The notes beneath the pieces were generated by a model. That model saw only the letters and a list, made by a program, of their open reading frames with translations, had not been told where the DNA came from and did not search any database. From assembly GCF_000165425.1 (NCBI RefSeq), contig NW_001799544.1, positions 357,210 to 421,209 on the forward strand: a stretch of 64,000 nucleotides of DNA. The letters run 5' to 3'. Made by a program: the position numbers and the translations under genes. Numbering within the stretch: the stretch's first letter is position 1; each line of letters starts with the position of its first letter. The DNA comes from Paramecium tetraurelia (taxonomy: Eukaryota > Ciliophora > Oligohymenophorea > Peniculida > Parameciidae). Below, in pieces: positions 23,100 through 34,890 of the stretch.

Positions 23100-26000
23100 T
23101 CAAAATAATTTAAATGTATCATAATAATCTTTAAAGAATTTGACTTATATGTCCTTCTTCTATTATTTTGATAATTTGTTATAACTTGAACTTGAACTCA
23201 TCAAATTATATAGCAGTCTTAAAGGGATCAAAGTCTAGTCATAATATTTAATCATATTTACTTTTGATTTTTGAATGTACTGATCAATTTCCTCATATTA
23301 TTAGGAATTGAAAACCTTCAAATATTCTAATTGCATTAAAGTAATCTTCGGATTAAGCACAACCTCTTTACTATTCTTTTAACTTGATTCTATAGATTAA
23401 CAGCAAGTCGTATATTCAAACACCATTTAATCTCTTCCAATTGAATTTAACTTTATTATTCATAAAATGTTACCTTCTTAATCTTCCCATACGTCTCCAA
23501 AAGTACATTTAAGCAATGCTCTGCCAAGAATGAAAAAATATCTTTTTGAGCATTTGGTGGTATAACACCGCCTCCTATACTTTTTAGTCTATCTCGTTAA
23601 TCAAGAATAAATTGTATCAACCTGTCCAAATAAATATTATTATTTTCATTGTGTAGATCCTTAAGATCCCACCTTTATTATGGTACATACTGTACTATTC
23701 CATCAATCTTTATATAGGTTTGCACAAAATTTCTATAAATGAACTCCTTATACTAATTATAGACTTCTTTAAAAATATCAAAATTTTATGATGTTATTCC
23801 AATTAGAGAAAATACAGATTTAGTTTAAGAAAGTAAATACGCTAAGGATTCTGATGCTATAGCTCTTTCCGCAATGTCAACAAATTGTCTCTTTTCTTTG
23901 GATGCAAATATATCAATTTCTTTGAAGTCTATTCCTTCCTTACAAAACTTTTAGACAAATCTTTTGAAATAGCAAAATCGTTCTTAAAGAACTAAACAGT
24001 CACTAAATGAATCATAAGTTTGTACAAAGAATTCAATTTCCTTACTTTCATCAAACTTCATTATTTATGAAAAATTCTCTAGTATTTATTTCTATTATGT
24101 TATCCCTACCAATTGATTATATGAAACAAACATATAGAGTTCTAGCAGTTAAAGAAAATTGGCAATTATTTGTTGTTGACATGATGGATGATAAAAGGAA
24201 AGCAGAGCATATTATGGTAGCAATTCCAAGATTCTAATACTCGATGATGATAAAACTGATTCGATTTAATTCAAAACCCCTGTGGATTAAGTAGCATACT
24301 TTTTTATCCAAATTGCCTTAATAATGAGATCAAATTCCTCCTATTAAAGAACAAAAGGATTTTGGTATTCAAATAAATAAAATAACTACATCTCTTTATC
24401 ATTGTTAATCAAATCTTAGAAGTCAACTGTTTTCTTTGTTTCTTAATGATAATTCTCCTCCCTTTTTTCAATTAAGTATTCAAAAAGCTTAGTATTGACT
24501 TGATTTAAATTTGTGAGTTATTCTAATTATTGAATTAATTTAGAATCCTTTGTTAAGGGCAATCTCTAGTACAATTCATTTTGTAAATATGTACTTATAG
24601 ATTTAAGATTTGTTTTATGGAACTACTAAACAAAACTCATATAGACATCAATGATGCATTTAGTTAATCTAATTAATAATAATATTCATACTATTGTGAA
24701 TCAGAATGACTAAAATCTTCAGCCCTTTTTATCAATAAGCAATTATAACCTAAGAAGTAGATTAACTGTTCAAGAACCAATGATTTTATATTGATTAAAT
24801 GGGCATTTATGATTTTAACAATTTTCTTTTGAATTTATGACCATATTAACTATCTCATTTCTAAGTATGATTGTCTAATTTATTCTGTATACTCTTCGAA
24901 TTAGGAGTTGCCATCCTCTTCCTCAATTTTAAAATCATTCTCTTGATGGAACCTATTGCAATAATGGAAATTAAGCATTTGTTCTACCAATTCACTATAC
25001 AGTAATTTATAGAATTATAATAAGTCTTCATCTTAGCAATTTTGATAGATTTTATGTGGAATATAAGATTATTCAAACAATTTTATAGCATTTTTAAAGG
25101 TTACACTGATACTTTTCTTAGCCAAACCCCAAATTTGAGTTACATAAGATTACATTTAATAATGTTTTTCAATAAAATAATAGCTTTTCAAAAGGGAATA
25201 GTATTTTTTTTCATCAAACTTCATAAAATTTGCTAAGATGCCTGATTTTATTCTTTCTTTTAAGGATTCTATTTTATTTTCAAAAAAGTTATCACTAATG
25301 CATGCTAATTTTAATTCATTCAATTTATATTTATTAATATTATTTTGAGTTTCCTTCATTATTGGTATGATTTCATAAGCATTATCATCATATTTGTTCA
25401 TTGCCTAAGCTAATTAGCCAAAAGTCTATTTTAGGATCATTAACTTTTCCAAAGTATATTTTATCCTTTGAATGGATTTGTACTTTTCAACAATTTACAA
25501 TTATTTTTTTAAAGATGTGCGCTTACTTTCTTGCAATAACTATCTAGTTGAGATTACAGTCTAATACAAGGTACTGCTTTTTTCACACCATAAATTAATT
25601 TAATCTATTCCTTAAATGTATTGGGGCGCTTTCATAATACATTATTATGCATATTAAGATTCAATAATTTACTCTGCTTAATTTAAATTGGCAAGGTAAT
25701 TTTATGTTTCTTTTAAACCATCACCATTTTACCGAATAGTAGCTTTAAATAATCGATAAATGTATTAAAGTTATTATTTCATTAGATCAGTTTGTGAAAT
25801 GTCAATGTTGAATTAATTGATGTCTATAGGAAACTAGTCGAAGGATAAAAGTTAATTCTTTGATTTTATGGATTACTAAAATGATGATATGGATTAGTAT
25901 ATTTACTAAACTGGATTGTAATTAGTTCAACAATAGATGACCAAAATCTGTTGAAGTATTAATATGGAATTCTGAATTGCCTGCCTGTAGTTTTTAATTG

Positions 26001-26163
26001 GACAATGATGAATTAATAATTGCTCTATTTCGCATATGTCATTTTACCTAAATATCCTATCATCATCCTTTTGTGATTCTAGAATTCTCTAAACCTATTC
26101 AACTGTCAATGTATTCGAAGAGTCACCAACCAGTTTACGTAATATATAATTTTTTACATTCAT
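23100..26163 (-). CDS. Syndetin (VPS50/CCDC132)-like subunit of an endosomal tethering complex
   Basis: 989 residues from ATG 26163 using introns 25911-25931 (21 nt), 24626-24646 (21), 24566-24594 (29) and 23451-23473 (23); each removes an in-frame TGA or restores frame. A further 27-nt intron near the 3' end is possible and would not change frame. The protein is almost entirely helical. The N-terminal half resembles the VPS54/syndetin family start (YRLFKATIRQNGDGLKETQ, LNELKLACISDNFFENKIES). The C-terminal block, RWDLKDLHNENNNIYLD then IPPNAQKDIFSFLAEHC and YGKIKKLNSIGRDQMVFEY, follows the syndetin C-terminal domain. In animals syndetin replaces VPS54 in the EARP complex for endosome recycling. 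Similarity is by pattern, so another GARP or exocyst-like subunit remains possible. Confidence 0.6.
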
Positions 26164-26338
26164 TATTATTAATTATTTATTAATAACAAGAGTGTTGAAA
26201 ATAAAATATATTTCAAAATTTAATTCAAAATGTCCGAAAAACAGTGCATCACCTGTATATATACATTTATAAGAGAAGAATACTTAAACAATTAAGAAAT
26301 ATATTTGATTGCATTTATGAGTATTATTGAAAAATTAG

Positions 26339-26915
26339 TCATATATTTATTGGTTTTAATGAATAATAATCTGTATTTCTTCTTTTGAAATCTATTCTTC
26401 TAGTTGTGGATGTAGTTCTTTAGTTACCGATTTCTAATTTTACTTTTGCATCTTAAGTTGTATCATCCATCTTCAACAGTATTTCAAGATGAGTATTATT
26501 TTAATGAAATGTTTTATTAATTTTTTCTGAGATTTCTTTCAATTTCATTTCAAATTCACAAGGTTTAATTTAATTATCATTAATACAACATATTCTATCT
26601 TATGCACTTAGATTGTTTTTTAATTGTAACTTTTAAATGGTAGTAGATGTTTAATTTTCTTAGTTACTTTTTGGATTTTGAATGGATTGGAAAAATATAG
26701 GAATTTTAGAGACTTCAATGGTTTAATTGATTGGATCAATAATTTCCTTAAACTTGGTCCAATATTGAAATTGCTTGGTATCTTACTTGGAAATAGGTAA
26801 AAAAATCTAAGAATGCATTTATTTTACTTACTTCTTCTATAAACCTAATAAATCCTGTACATAATTAGAAAAGTTGATCGGAACCAACTAATTTGGTCTA
26901 TGCTTGTAAAGACAT
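26339..26915 (-). CDS. Hypothetical protein, 183 aa
   Basis: Starts at ATG 26915 (MSLQAQTKLVGSDQLFQLC). One intron, 26807-26831 (25 nt), brings FIRFIEEIFLPISK into frame with FQYWTKFKEIIDPINQTIEV. The last third is polar and basic with a helix of charged residues (FEMKLKEISEKINKTF) and a C-terminal RRIDFKRRNTDYYS. No signal, membrane segment or known domain is visible. The gene lies 175 bp upstream of the syndetin-like start on the same strand. I do not recognise a family. Confidence 0.55.
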
Positions 26916-27616
26916 TGCTATGCAATTTTGCTGTTAAATTAAATAATTATTTGAAGTTTATATAAATATAAATGTTTTATTTCCTCAATTATACCCATAA
27001 GGAACTTGCCTATTTTATGAATAATCATTTACACCACTTTATTGTGGGTTTTATATTGAACCAGCTACAATTGAAACTATATAGATTACCTGCTTGAGTC
27101 TGATTTCTTCTATAGGAATTAATAGCTGCAATAGCATCAACCTATTAATAGAATTGATTAAAATACTTTCAATATGACTTTTATAACGTTGATAAATATC
27201 ACAAAAATACATGAAGACCATTTCCCCATATAGGATTATTTTACTCAGTTGCTGTCCAAATGGATCCGATAGATAATAGCCAAATTAGATCTACCAAGAT
27301 TAGGATTCCATTCAAAACCATTAACAACATTAGATAGACTGTGATTGAATACCATTAGGGTGTTAGCCTTGTCATTTCTTGATATCCAAAGATAATAGCA
27401 GAAAAAAACGCAAAGGGAAATTAAAGTCATTCCTTATTAAGCTGGACATTACAGATCTTACCTCTTTGATATATTATATTTTTATTCTTACTGTAATAGA
27501 CAGAAAAATGAATTCAATAATTTTACTTAATTTTTTTGATTCCATCCAATTTATTTTAGTAATGTTAATTATTATTATAGAGGTATATAGATTTTTATCA
27601 ATAATTATTTAAATTA
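26916..27616 (-). pseudogene. Possible remnant of an unidentified gene
   Basis: On the minus strand, scattered protein-like pieces occur in different frames: SLSNVVNGFEWNPNLG near 27310-27360, GSIWTATEQNNPIWGNGLHVF near 27230-27280, then FMYFCDIYQRYKSHIES and LLQLLIPIEEIRLKQV near 27100-27220. They do not join through plausible introns, so a decayed gene is the simplest reading. I could not name the family. The start codon of the TBC gene follows at 27617 on the other strand. Confidence 0.3.
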
Positions 27617-28860
27617 ATGGGATAATTGTCATGTGCTTAAATAGAGAAGCCAGATACCAATTTGTATAGGTTGACATTGGATTTCAATAAACAAGAAAAT
27701 AAGAATTCATTTGATAGATCCAATTCCTTTTCTTAAAAATATGAAATTGGTAAATACTTAAAAGTAGGAAAGAATCCTAAATTGGATGAAATGTGGGCAG
27801 AAAAACTGAATTCATTTAAAGTTTATGATGAACCCACTAGAACCTCTTCAAATTATAGAAATTCGCTTTCAAAACCAGATAATATAAAATAGTTTTTCTA
27901 GGATTGTCCTTTAATAACATAGGATTATGAATATTATATGTTTAGATTTTTCATTCAAGAGAAATAGGGGTTTAAATACTATGGATTGATAGGTCTTCCA
28001 TAAAAGTATAGATGGGGATATTGGAAAGTTATCACCTTACAAAAGGGTATAATGCATAAAAAGATGGATAAGCAAATAAGTGAAGCAACTTATTGTATTA
28101 AGAAAGACATAAACAGAACTTTGATTAATGATGTATTCAAAGAGGAGGCTGTTATAGACAAATTAGATTATGTCCTTAACAATTTAGCTAATTTATATCC
28201 TAAAGTAGGCTATTGCCAAGGTATGAATTACATAGCAGGTATCACATTAGGTACTATTTATTAGCATTATTTTTGATGGTTTCAGGAGTTTAAGAAAAAG
28301 AAACCGTGTGTGTGTTTGCTGAACTACTTGATTCCTCCTTTTACATGTTTAATCTGTTGTTTTAAGATGATTTACCTTTGCTTTTTATTATGGAGGAAAT
28401 CATTATGAAATTGATATAAGTGAGATTACCAAAAGTATATGATCATTTTATCCAATGCAATATCTCCCCTTCAATTTGGATAAGTAAGATTTTACTAAGT
28501 GGATTTGTATACTTGTTTGATCTATTGGATTGCGTATTATTTTGGGATTACATTTTTATTAAGGGATCTGTGTTAGGATACACAGACCTAATAATTTCAA
28601 TGGTGACTATCCATCAAGATGCCTTGCTGACTAAAGATGAAGCTGATCTTTCTTCATTTTTTAATTTTCAAGAGTAAAAAGTTAGATGTGCAGAGGACAT
28701 CATTAAATAAGCCTTGCTTAAACCAATAGAAGAAAAAGAGATTAGAAAAATAATGAGAAAAACAGATAAAAAATTAGATTTGGTGGAGCTATTTAAATTC
28801 TTTGGAAAAGAAGGATTTGAGAAACTGTATTAGAAATTCTCGAATGGGATTACGAAATGA
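27617..28860 (+). CDS. TBC-domain Rab GTPase-activating protein
   Basis: Starts MGQLSCAQ (Gly2 possibly myristoylated). About 100 polar residues precede the TBC domain, which opens GLIGLPQKYRWGYWKVI. The arginine finger lies in CIKKDINRT, matching IxxDxxR, and the glutamine finger in YCQGMNYIAG, matching YxQG, so the GAP should be catalytically competent. Later blocks are VCVFAELLDSSFYMFN, RLPKVYDHF and FWDYIFIKGS. Between 28254 and 28288 the frame changes. Removing GT...AG segments of 35 nt (28254-28288) or 14 nt (28254-28267) both restore it, giving 402 or 409 residues; the 14-nt option gives the smoother protein but would be unusually short. The role is switching off Rab GTPases in membrane traffic. 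Confidence 0.82.
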
Positions 28861-28925
28861 TCTGTGTTTTATATAGAAAAATTTTGATAATTGACTTAAA
28901 TTAGAATATAATAATAATTAAATTT

Positions 28926-30135
28926 ATGTATTATAAATAAAATAAAGAATGTAGATTATGTTAAGGTTCTTTATCATAAATCTAAATTGATAATTTAAAG
29001 AAGAAGTATGCAATTCACAAATACAATAGGTATTATAATGCCTTTCATTTTTATTTTGCCAAACCAATATCGGAAATATTAGGCAATTTGCAAATTGATC
29101 ATGTTATCCTATTTAAGGATTTGTTATATTTCAATGATGATAACGAATATTTAACAAAGTGTTACGATTAATTGGAGTAGAAATAAATAATGCGCAAACT
29201 TTAATTCAAGGTACTATAGCGTATAATCAATCAATTGTGTCTCAGATTCCAATACCCAATTTGTTAATCGTGACAGCTCATCAAATTCTTTAGAAGCGAA
29301 ACAATAAACTGCAAAAATTACAAAAATAACCTGTAAACATCGTGGCAGCCACCAATAAATATCGAATATTATTCAATACTACATAAAATATTGAGTATTT
29401 CTGTTATTTTTAATAGATTATCATCTGAAATAGAAGAATATGAAAACAAAATAATAAGCTGGGAAACTTCAGAACATAATATTTATTCTAATTTTAATGT
29501 ATCTTCTCAAAAAATGAAGCCAGTTACAACTTAATAAATGAACCATCTTAATACATCCAATTCTATCCATTAGCTATATTATTAATAAAACGATAAGGAT
29601 ATTGTAATGGTAATAAGAGATATAAATAAATTCACAAATCAATAATTGATGAAATTATCACCAAAGAAAACTGTAATTAATAATAAAATTAATGGGAATC
29701 AATCCAAAAATAAAAATGTCATCATACCAAAATTAGTCATTCCCTAAATTCCTGAGAATAAAATGAATTTTCAACAACTACTAAATTAGTATGACTAAAT
29801 AATGTCATAGAGGAATTGCTAAACCGAAAGATAATCGAAGGGAAAGACAAAAGAAAAAAGTAAAGGGCAATTAGAGATTTATTAAGTATAGTATTTGAAT
29901 TACCTTCGATTAGAGCAAGAATAAGTATTAATAATCTATTTATTCTGTACCGAGTTCTTCTAATTTTCAAGGCAAGGGAATCAGCACTTGTTCTGCTTCA
30001 ATTTTATTGAAATCATTGTCAAAAAAATCAATGGACAAGTCTCCAATCGCATCAAGAAGATTAGAAATAAAGTAGAACCTTACTAAATTGATAAAATAAC
30101 AGGAAAGAGATTTGGGGTTTTACACTTAAAGATGA
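28926..30135 (+). CDS. Hypothetical protein with N-terminal CxxC, 374 aa
   Basis: Begins MYYKQNKECRLCQGSL 65 bp after the TBC gene. Three introns are needed: 29211-29245 (35 nt, at the upper size limit), 29395-29416 (22) and 29886-29913 (28). The first 100 residues are structured-looking (FHFYFAKPISEILGNLQIDH). The rest is low complexity, rich in Asn, Gln, Lys and Ser, with KPVTTQQMNHLNTSN and a basic tail (LKSLSKKSMDKSPIASRR). The paired Cys could bind zinc. No known family is recognised. The 35-nt intron is the weakest part of the model; alternative splicing around 29211-29310 cannot be excluded. Confidence 0.5.
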
Positions 30136-30192
30136 CATTAATTTAATTTATCTTAGTTTCTTTATTTAAATTGTTGTGATGATATTATAATA

Positions 30193-31178
30193 TCATTTAA
30201 CTGGTAAAAACCATAATAGGATGTTTGAACCCATTATGGACTTGAAATTTTACCATACTCCTTCGTTATATTTTAATCTCTACAATAATAAATATGTAGT
30301 ACGTCTGGTTTATCCTCCAACTATTCCAAAGTAGTCTTGTTTTGGGATATCAAATACAAGTGGAATATGAAAAAGCCTGTAATAAGGACTGCAATCAAAA
30401 GTATGAAATAATAGTGGAGCACAATTAGGAACAGTATAAGATCTGGCATATCAGTTTCAATCACATTAAGGAACACCCTGTATTAAGAAATTGACACCCA
30501 AACCAATAGACAGCCTCTACTGTTAAAATGATGGAAAATTACTAGCATAAAAGATCATGCAAATGAATATCTTATAATTGTCTTTGGCTACACAATTATT
30601 GATCCATTGGCAATGATGGTCCATTCTTTACCAACAACATCTGCATTAAGAACAATGATGAGTTCTAAGAGGTTTTGGAATGCAACATTTTTTACAGAAT
30701 CTCTTTTCTTATCCCTTTTGAGTAATATCCTTTTTGATGTTATAATCATCATCTAAATTTTCATCTGCATCCATATTTACAACACTTCTATCTTCATCAT
30801 TTTCTGTTTTAAAAGTCTTGACTGATCTTTGACTTCTCCTTTGTCTTTATTCAGTCATCCTCTCTTTCTCCTATTATTAGTATTCATCCCATTATCTCCA
30901 AGTTTCTTCAATAAGATCCTCAATATTTAGACATAAAATTACTTAGCATATTGCCCCAGGTTCTAAAAGCATAGCACGAAGCATTGATATAAGGAACATA
31001 AATATCATCAAGTGTTATATTACTATTCCAAAAGTGAATCCTTCAAAATTTGGCTGAATGTTGTACTAGTATAATTCAAGATAGCAATTACCACAAAGTA
31101 TATACTATATATGAATATTAAGATCCCTAGTAGAATTATGACAGGTATCCATGACATTAATCTATTCCAAAATATCAT
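30193..31178 (-). CDS. DHHC-type protein S-palmitoyltransferase
   Basis: 289 residues after five introns: 31041-31066, 30919-30942, 30520-30542, 30478-30497 and 30280-30302. Two N-terminal membrane helices (IPVIILLGILIFIYSIYFVV, LMIFMFLISMLRAML) end in the DPG-like LEPGA. The Cys-rich domain reads FCKKCCIPKPLRTHHCSQC, and the catalytic block is MDHHCQWINNCVAKDN. The usual Pro after DHHC is Gln here. Two more helices follow, then the TTxE motif (KTTLEQLED) and a C-terminal FGSN-like GSNILLWFLPV, all family hallmarks. The enzyme transfers palmitate from CoA to Cys of membrane proteins via the DHHC cysteine. The 24-nt intron 30919-30942 is a multiple of three without a stop, so retaining it would also give a full protein. 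Confidence 0.9.
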
Positions 31179-31589
31179 CAATATTCGTTTTTCAAAATAA
31201 TATATAAAAATATATCAATCATCAATTAATAAAATGCTACTGTGATTAATTTTAAATAATCCCCCTCATATTGTATTGATTCTCAATAAAACTTAGAATT
31301 CTCGATAATATAAGATTCTAGTTTCTTTACTATGCAAATTTTGATATGATTTCAATAATAACTTCAATATCTTATGAATGAGCAAACAGGACATAACTTC
31401 TACGAATAAAATTTAACTCCTTATTGTTGTTAATTTTGAATTTAAAATAGTAAGGTTACATGTGAGTATTATATACTAAGAGTTAACGCAATTCGAGAAT
31501 GAATTTGAGATAGTGAATTAATTTGTAATGTATATTTATAGGAATACATAAAATTCAAATACATTAAATAATTATTTATGTATTATAAA
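31179..31589. other. Intergenic, no gene seen
   Basis: About 410 bp of AT-rich DNA between the DHHC start codon and the ATP synthase-like stop, both on the minus strand. No repeat or protein-like frame is visible. Confidence 0.35.
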
Positions 31590-32108
31590 TCATGCTGTTG
31601 CTTTTTTAATGAAGGTACGTTATGCAGCTCTCCTTATTTTTCCTGCGTATCTTCCAGCAACAGTATCTGCATCTTTTACATCAGCTTTATCAAATTGATC
31701 GACTTTTGCTTCTTTTCTATCAACAACATCTAACAAATTGATTTCGCAGGTGTTATCTCTATAATTAATGAATAATTATCTTACGGGTTGACAAATACAT
31801 ACCCTCCCAAATGCAAGAAATCTCCAGTTACTCCTTTGACATCTTAAGTGAATTTAATTTTCAATGGTCCAGGTGGTAAAATATATACTGCAGCTGGAGT
31901 ACGATTTTATATGATAAGAGCAGCCTAAATTTGATAGAGAGAGTACTTCATTGGTCTTAGCTACAATTCTAGAGAAGCCGTCAAACTTGTCGATGATAGT
32001 TTTGTATGGAGTTCTGACTGTCAATTCCATTTTAGCCTTTTTGGCTGTACTAAAGAAGAAGGAGTTTTTTATTGCCAATCCGATCACGCCATTGGTAAGA
32101 CGATTCAT
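31590..32108 (-). CDS. Mitochondrial ATP synthase F1 delta-like subunit
   Basis: 156 residues after introns 31925-31946 (22 nt) and 31759-31784 (26 nt). The N-terminus, MNRLTNGVIGLAIKNSFFFS, is basic and hydroxylated like a mitochondrial presequence. The body, MELTVRTPYKTIIDKFDGF, resembles the N-terminal beta-sandwich of bacterial epsilon / mitochondrial delta, and continues AAVYILPPGPLKIKF and VTGDFLHLGGYVFVNP. The C-terminal part is a charged helix (RKEAKVDQFDKADVKD). In F1Fo ATP synthase this subunit sits on the central stalk with gamma. Ciliate ATP synthase subunits are divergent, so naming relies on length, targeting signal and the epsilon-like strand pattern. Confidence 0.6.
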
Positions 32109-32151
32109 AATTAATTTAATTGGATTTATATATATATTAGGTAATATTAAA
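32109..32151. promoter_or_regulatory. 43-bp bidirectional intergenic region
   Basis: Only 43 bp lie between the start codons of the ATP synthase-like gene (minus) and the protein kinase gene (plus). It is all A/T-rich. Any promoter elements for both genes must be here or inside the flanking 5' coding sequence. Confidence 0.4.
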
Positions 32152-33342
32152 ATGCATTAGGAAAATATAAGGAATGAATTAAGGGCTCTTTTGTTTGGCA
32201 AATAGGGATTGAGAATAAGAAGATCAGTGGATATCGAAAATGTAATTGTCCAATAGGAAGAGGTACAATCAGCTGTAAGATTTAAAGATGCATATGTGTT
32301 ATAGGAAAAGATAGGTAGTACTTTTAAAATTTAGGATAGGTGAAGGGGCACATTCGGTTGTTAGAAAATGTTACAAAATTCCTAAATAGAAGAGTAAAAA
32401 GTCATTAATGTCTAAATCCATTTAAGTTTATGCTGTGAAATGCTTCAGAACTGATGATCCAGAGATTGTCAACACAATCATACAGACATTCAATTTGTAG
32501 AGACAATTATTAGACATCCCTTAAGTGTGCAGGACTTACGATTTATTCATCGACCAATAAACAAAGCATCATTATCAAGTGATAGAATATTGTGATAGCC
32601 CTAATTTGGAATAAGTGTATCGCAACCTCACTCTCAGATAGAAACAAGACACAATTAAACAGTTAGTTTAGGTTATTGCCTAAATTCATGCCAGAGGAAT
32701 CTCACACAGAGATTTAAAACCTGAAAACATTCTGATTTAAACTGAACCAAACATTTAAATAAAATTAATTGATTTTGGAGTCTCCAAACGATTCAAATAA
32801 AGAGACAACTTTACTGAAATGTGGACTGCAACTGGAACTATCTTATATTAGGCTCCAGAAGTCTTTCTAGGAGGAGGCTATGATGAAAAAGGTATCCTTA
32901 CATTTGTATCTGCAGTCGACATTTGGTCCATAGGAATCATACTCTATCAATTGTTATGTTCAACTCTCCCCTTTTATGCTGAGACCATCAGTGAAACTAT
33001 AGAATAGATTACTTCGCTGGACCCTTAATTTCAATATTCCCAAGAATTTTTGAACTTGAATCCAATTCAAAGAGACCTTATTAAGAGACTGCTCAAACTT
33101 CATCCTCATTAGAGATTATCTGCCCATGGTATTAATTCTATTTATTAGAAATACCCTTACATCCATGGTTTGATTAAGAAAATCATGTAGATGCAAGTTC
33201 TGATGACATGATTCTAACATAAGATACTATTTTAGAAGAGAGAACAATGTCTAATTAAATCGGTACAGAAATCACAGAATAATAATTCTAAAATTTAATG
33301 GACAGTCTTGAGTGGGGTAGAAGAATTCATTTTAACTAATGA
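32152..33342 (+). CDS. CAMK-like Ser/Thr protein kinase
   Basis: 373 residues after introns 32315-32339 (25 nt), 32892-32915 (24) and 33129-33148 (20). After a 60-residue N-terminal region (RALLFGKQGLRIRRSVDIEN) the kinase domain has the glycine loop KIGEGAHSVVRKCY, the ATP-binding Lys in VYAVKCF, the catalytic loop HRDLKPENILI, DFGVSKRFK, the APE motif in YQAPEVFLGGGYD, VDIWSIGIILYQLL and HPWFD. All catalytic residues are present, so the kinase should be active. The arrangement fits the CAMK or CHK2-like group; no calmodulin or EF-hand region follows, only about 50 polar residues. The second intron is a stop-free multiple of three, but its removal yields the canonical YDEKVDIW. Confidence 0.88.
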
Positions 33343-33392
33343 ATTTTGTTTATAATGTGTTTTTATTATTTATTATTTATAAATAAAACCAT

Positions 33393-34285
33393 ATGGGTAA
33401 TTAAGAAGGAATTTGTTGTCTATAAAGAGATAAAGAATATCAAGTACTAAACAATGAATTAGTTATATTTCGAGAATATTAGAATATCAAAATAACTGTA
33501 AAATTAGGAGATATATAAAATGAATCTGCAGAGAGCGTAAGTAATTAAATTATCTTATTTGAGTCTGTTTATATACCAATCCTGAGAAAATACCTTTGCA
33601 ACCCTCCTATACACAATAAGTTTATGACAATTTATGTAAAAGTACTATACTTACAGTACCTTAATAGTTGGTTACGAAAATGTGTACTCTTAGAATCTAG
33701 ATATGAGCAACTACAAATGCATTACTTATTATCGAGTGCGAGCATTTGAGGTATCAAATATTGGTATTTGATTAGTCAGAAAAAGATTTGTTTTAATATT
33801 ATAATGGATTTAAAGAGTGGTATTATAAAATTAGTATTAATAGTTTGACATAATTAAATGATGATCAGTACAAAGAAATCTTAATTTGTGATTGCCCTAT
33901 TAAGCAAAGCAGATCAATCAGTTCTGAAATACTGGTCAGATCAGTTATTGAGTAAGATATTATGAGATGATGATAGTTTCATTGAGGAATCCAATAATCG
34001 ACTACACATCAAGAGCATAACCCTTATGAATTGTGACAAAAAGTGTGTAATATGCCTTAAATTAATAAAGAGTCTCGTTTCCTCAAATATGAACTAATCA
34101 AACAAATTGAAGAGTCGAAGTAGCCAGCCCTGAGGAAAGACAGACAAAATAAATTTATGAAGTTCATAACATCAACTAAGAGTGAAATTTCAGAAATGGG
34201 AAGATAAAACAAATGCGATTTTAGTTTGAAAGATTTTGATTTAGGAGATGAATCTAAATTAATGAATATGAAGGAGGAAGAATGA
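33393..34285 (+). CDS. Hypothetical protein with MGN...CC dual-acylation signal
   Basis: Starts MGNQEGICCLQRDKEY, with Gly2 for myristoylation and a Cys pair at 8-9 for palmitoylation, so it is probably membrane-bound. Three introns are required: 33682-33707 (26 nt), 33952-33976 (25) and 34045-34070 (26). Two more possible introns (33537-33563 and 33636-33656) are stop-free multiples of three and leave the frame open either way, giving 255-271 residues. The middle (LLIIECEHLRYQILVFDQSE, FKEWYYKISINSLTQLND) looks like a folded beta-rich domain, perhaps C2- or PH-like, but I cannot assign it. The C-terminus is basic then acidic. Confidence 0.6.
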
Positions 34286-34890
34286 AAGATGAATAATTTA
34301 ATAAATAATATCATAATTGTAATTACAATAAAAGAAAATTCAATTCAATAAATAGATATATTATTTACATACTAATCATTTCCACTCTCCCTAAAAATTA
34401 AATCTAATCATTCAAATTTCATATATTTTAGATATTATCGTAATTACCAATATAAAATTGAAATCAATCCAAATGAATATATCATTATAAAGATATATTA
34501 TTTTATATAAAGAAATCTTTGATTCTCTGAATTCAAATAGTAATGATGTAATATAAATTTGAAAATATCAACAAATAATACAAATGATCACAGATTTTAA
34601 TCTCATCAAAATTATATAGGAGAATCTGAAGAAAAGGATACAGATGAAGATTTTGTAAATGTTTACTATTAAATTGATCAGGATTATAAAGGTAATTCCT
34701 TTTAGCCTATTTCACTATTCATGATTTAAGAGAATAATCTTCAGAATGCAATGAAATTTGAATTATGAACCATTTAGAGTATTCTATCAGTTGTAATCCT
34801 TAGGAAAAGGGAACCATTCAAGATAAGCAATCAATGAGATATATGAAATCATTAGAAATGAGAAGATGATTATTTACATTATATATTAAA
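34286..34890. other. Intergenic with a few protein-like scraps
   Basis: About 600 bp upstream of the SF-assemblin-like start. Pieces such as YIGESEEKDTDEDFVNVYY (near 34610-34670) and QAINEIYEIIRNEK (near 34830-34870) look coding but sit in different frames without usable splice sites. They could be remnants or an upstream exon I could not connect. Confidence 0.3.

Noticed and set aside
24007-24237. Plus-strand frame MNHKFVQRIQFPYFHQ
   Set aside because: It lies opposite the syndetin-like coding sequence and has no independent support.
23451-25931. Syndetin-like gene as a pseudogene because of in-frame TGA codons
   Set aside because: Introns of 21, 21, 29 and 23 nt account for every TGA, and the spliced length is a multiple of three.
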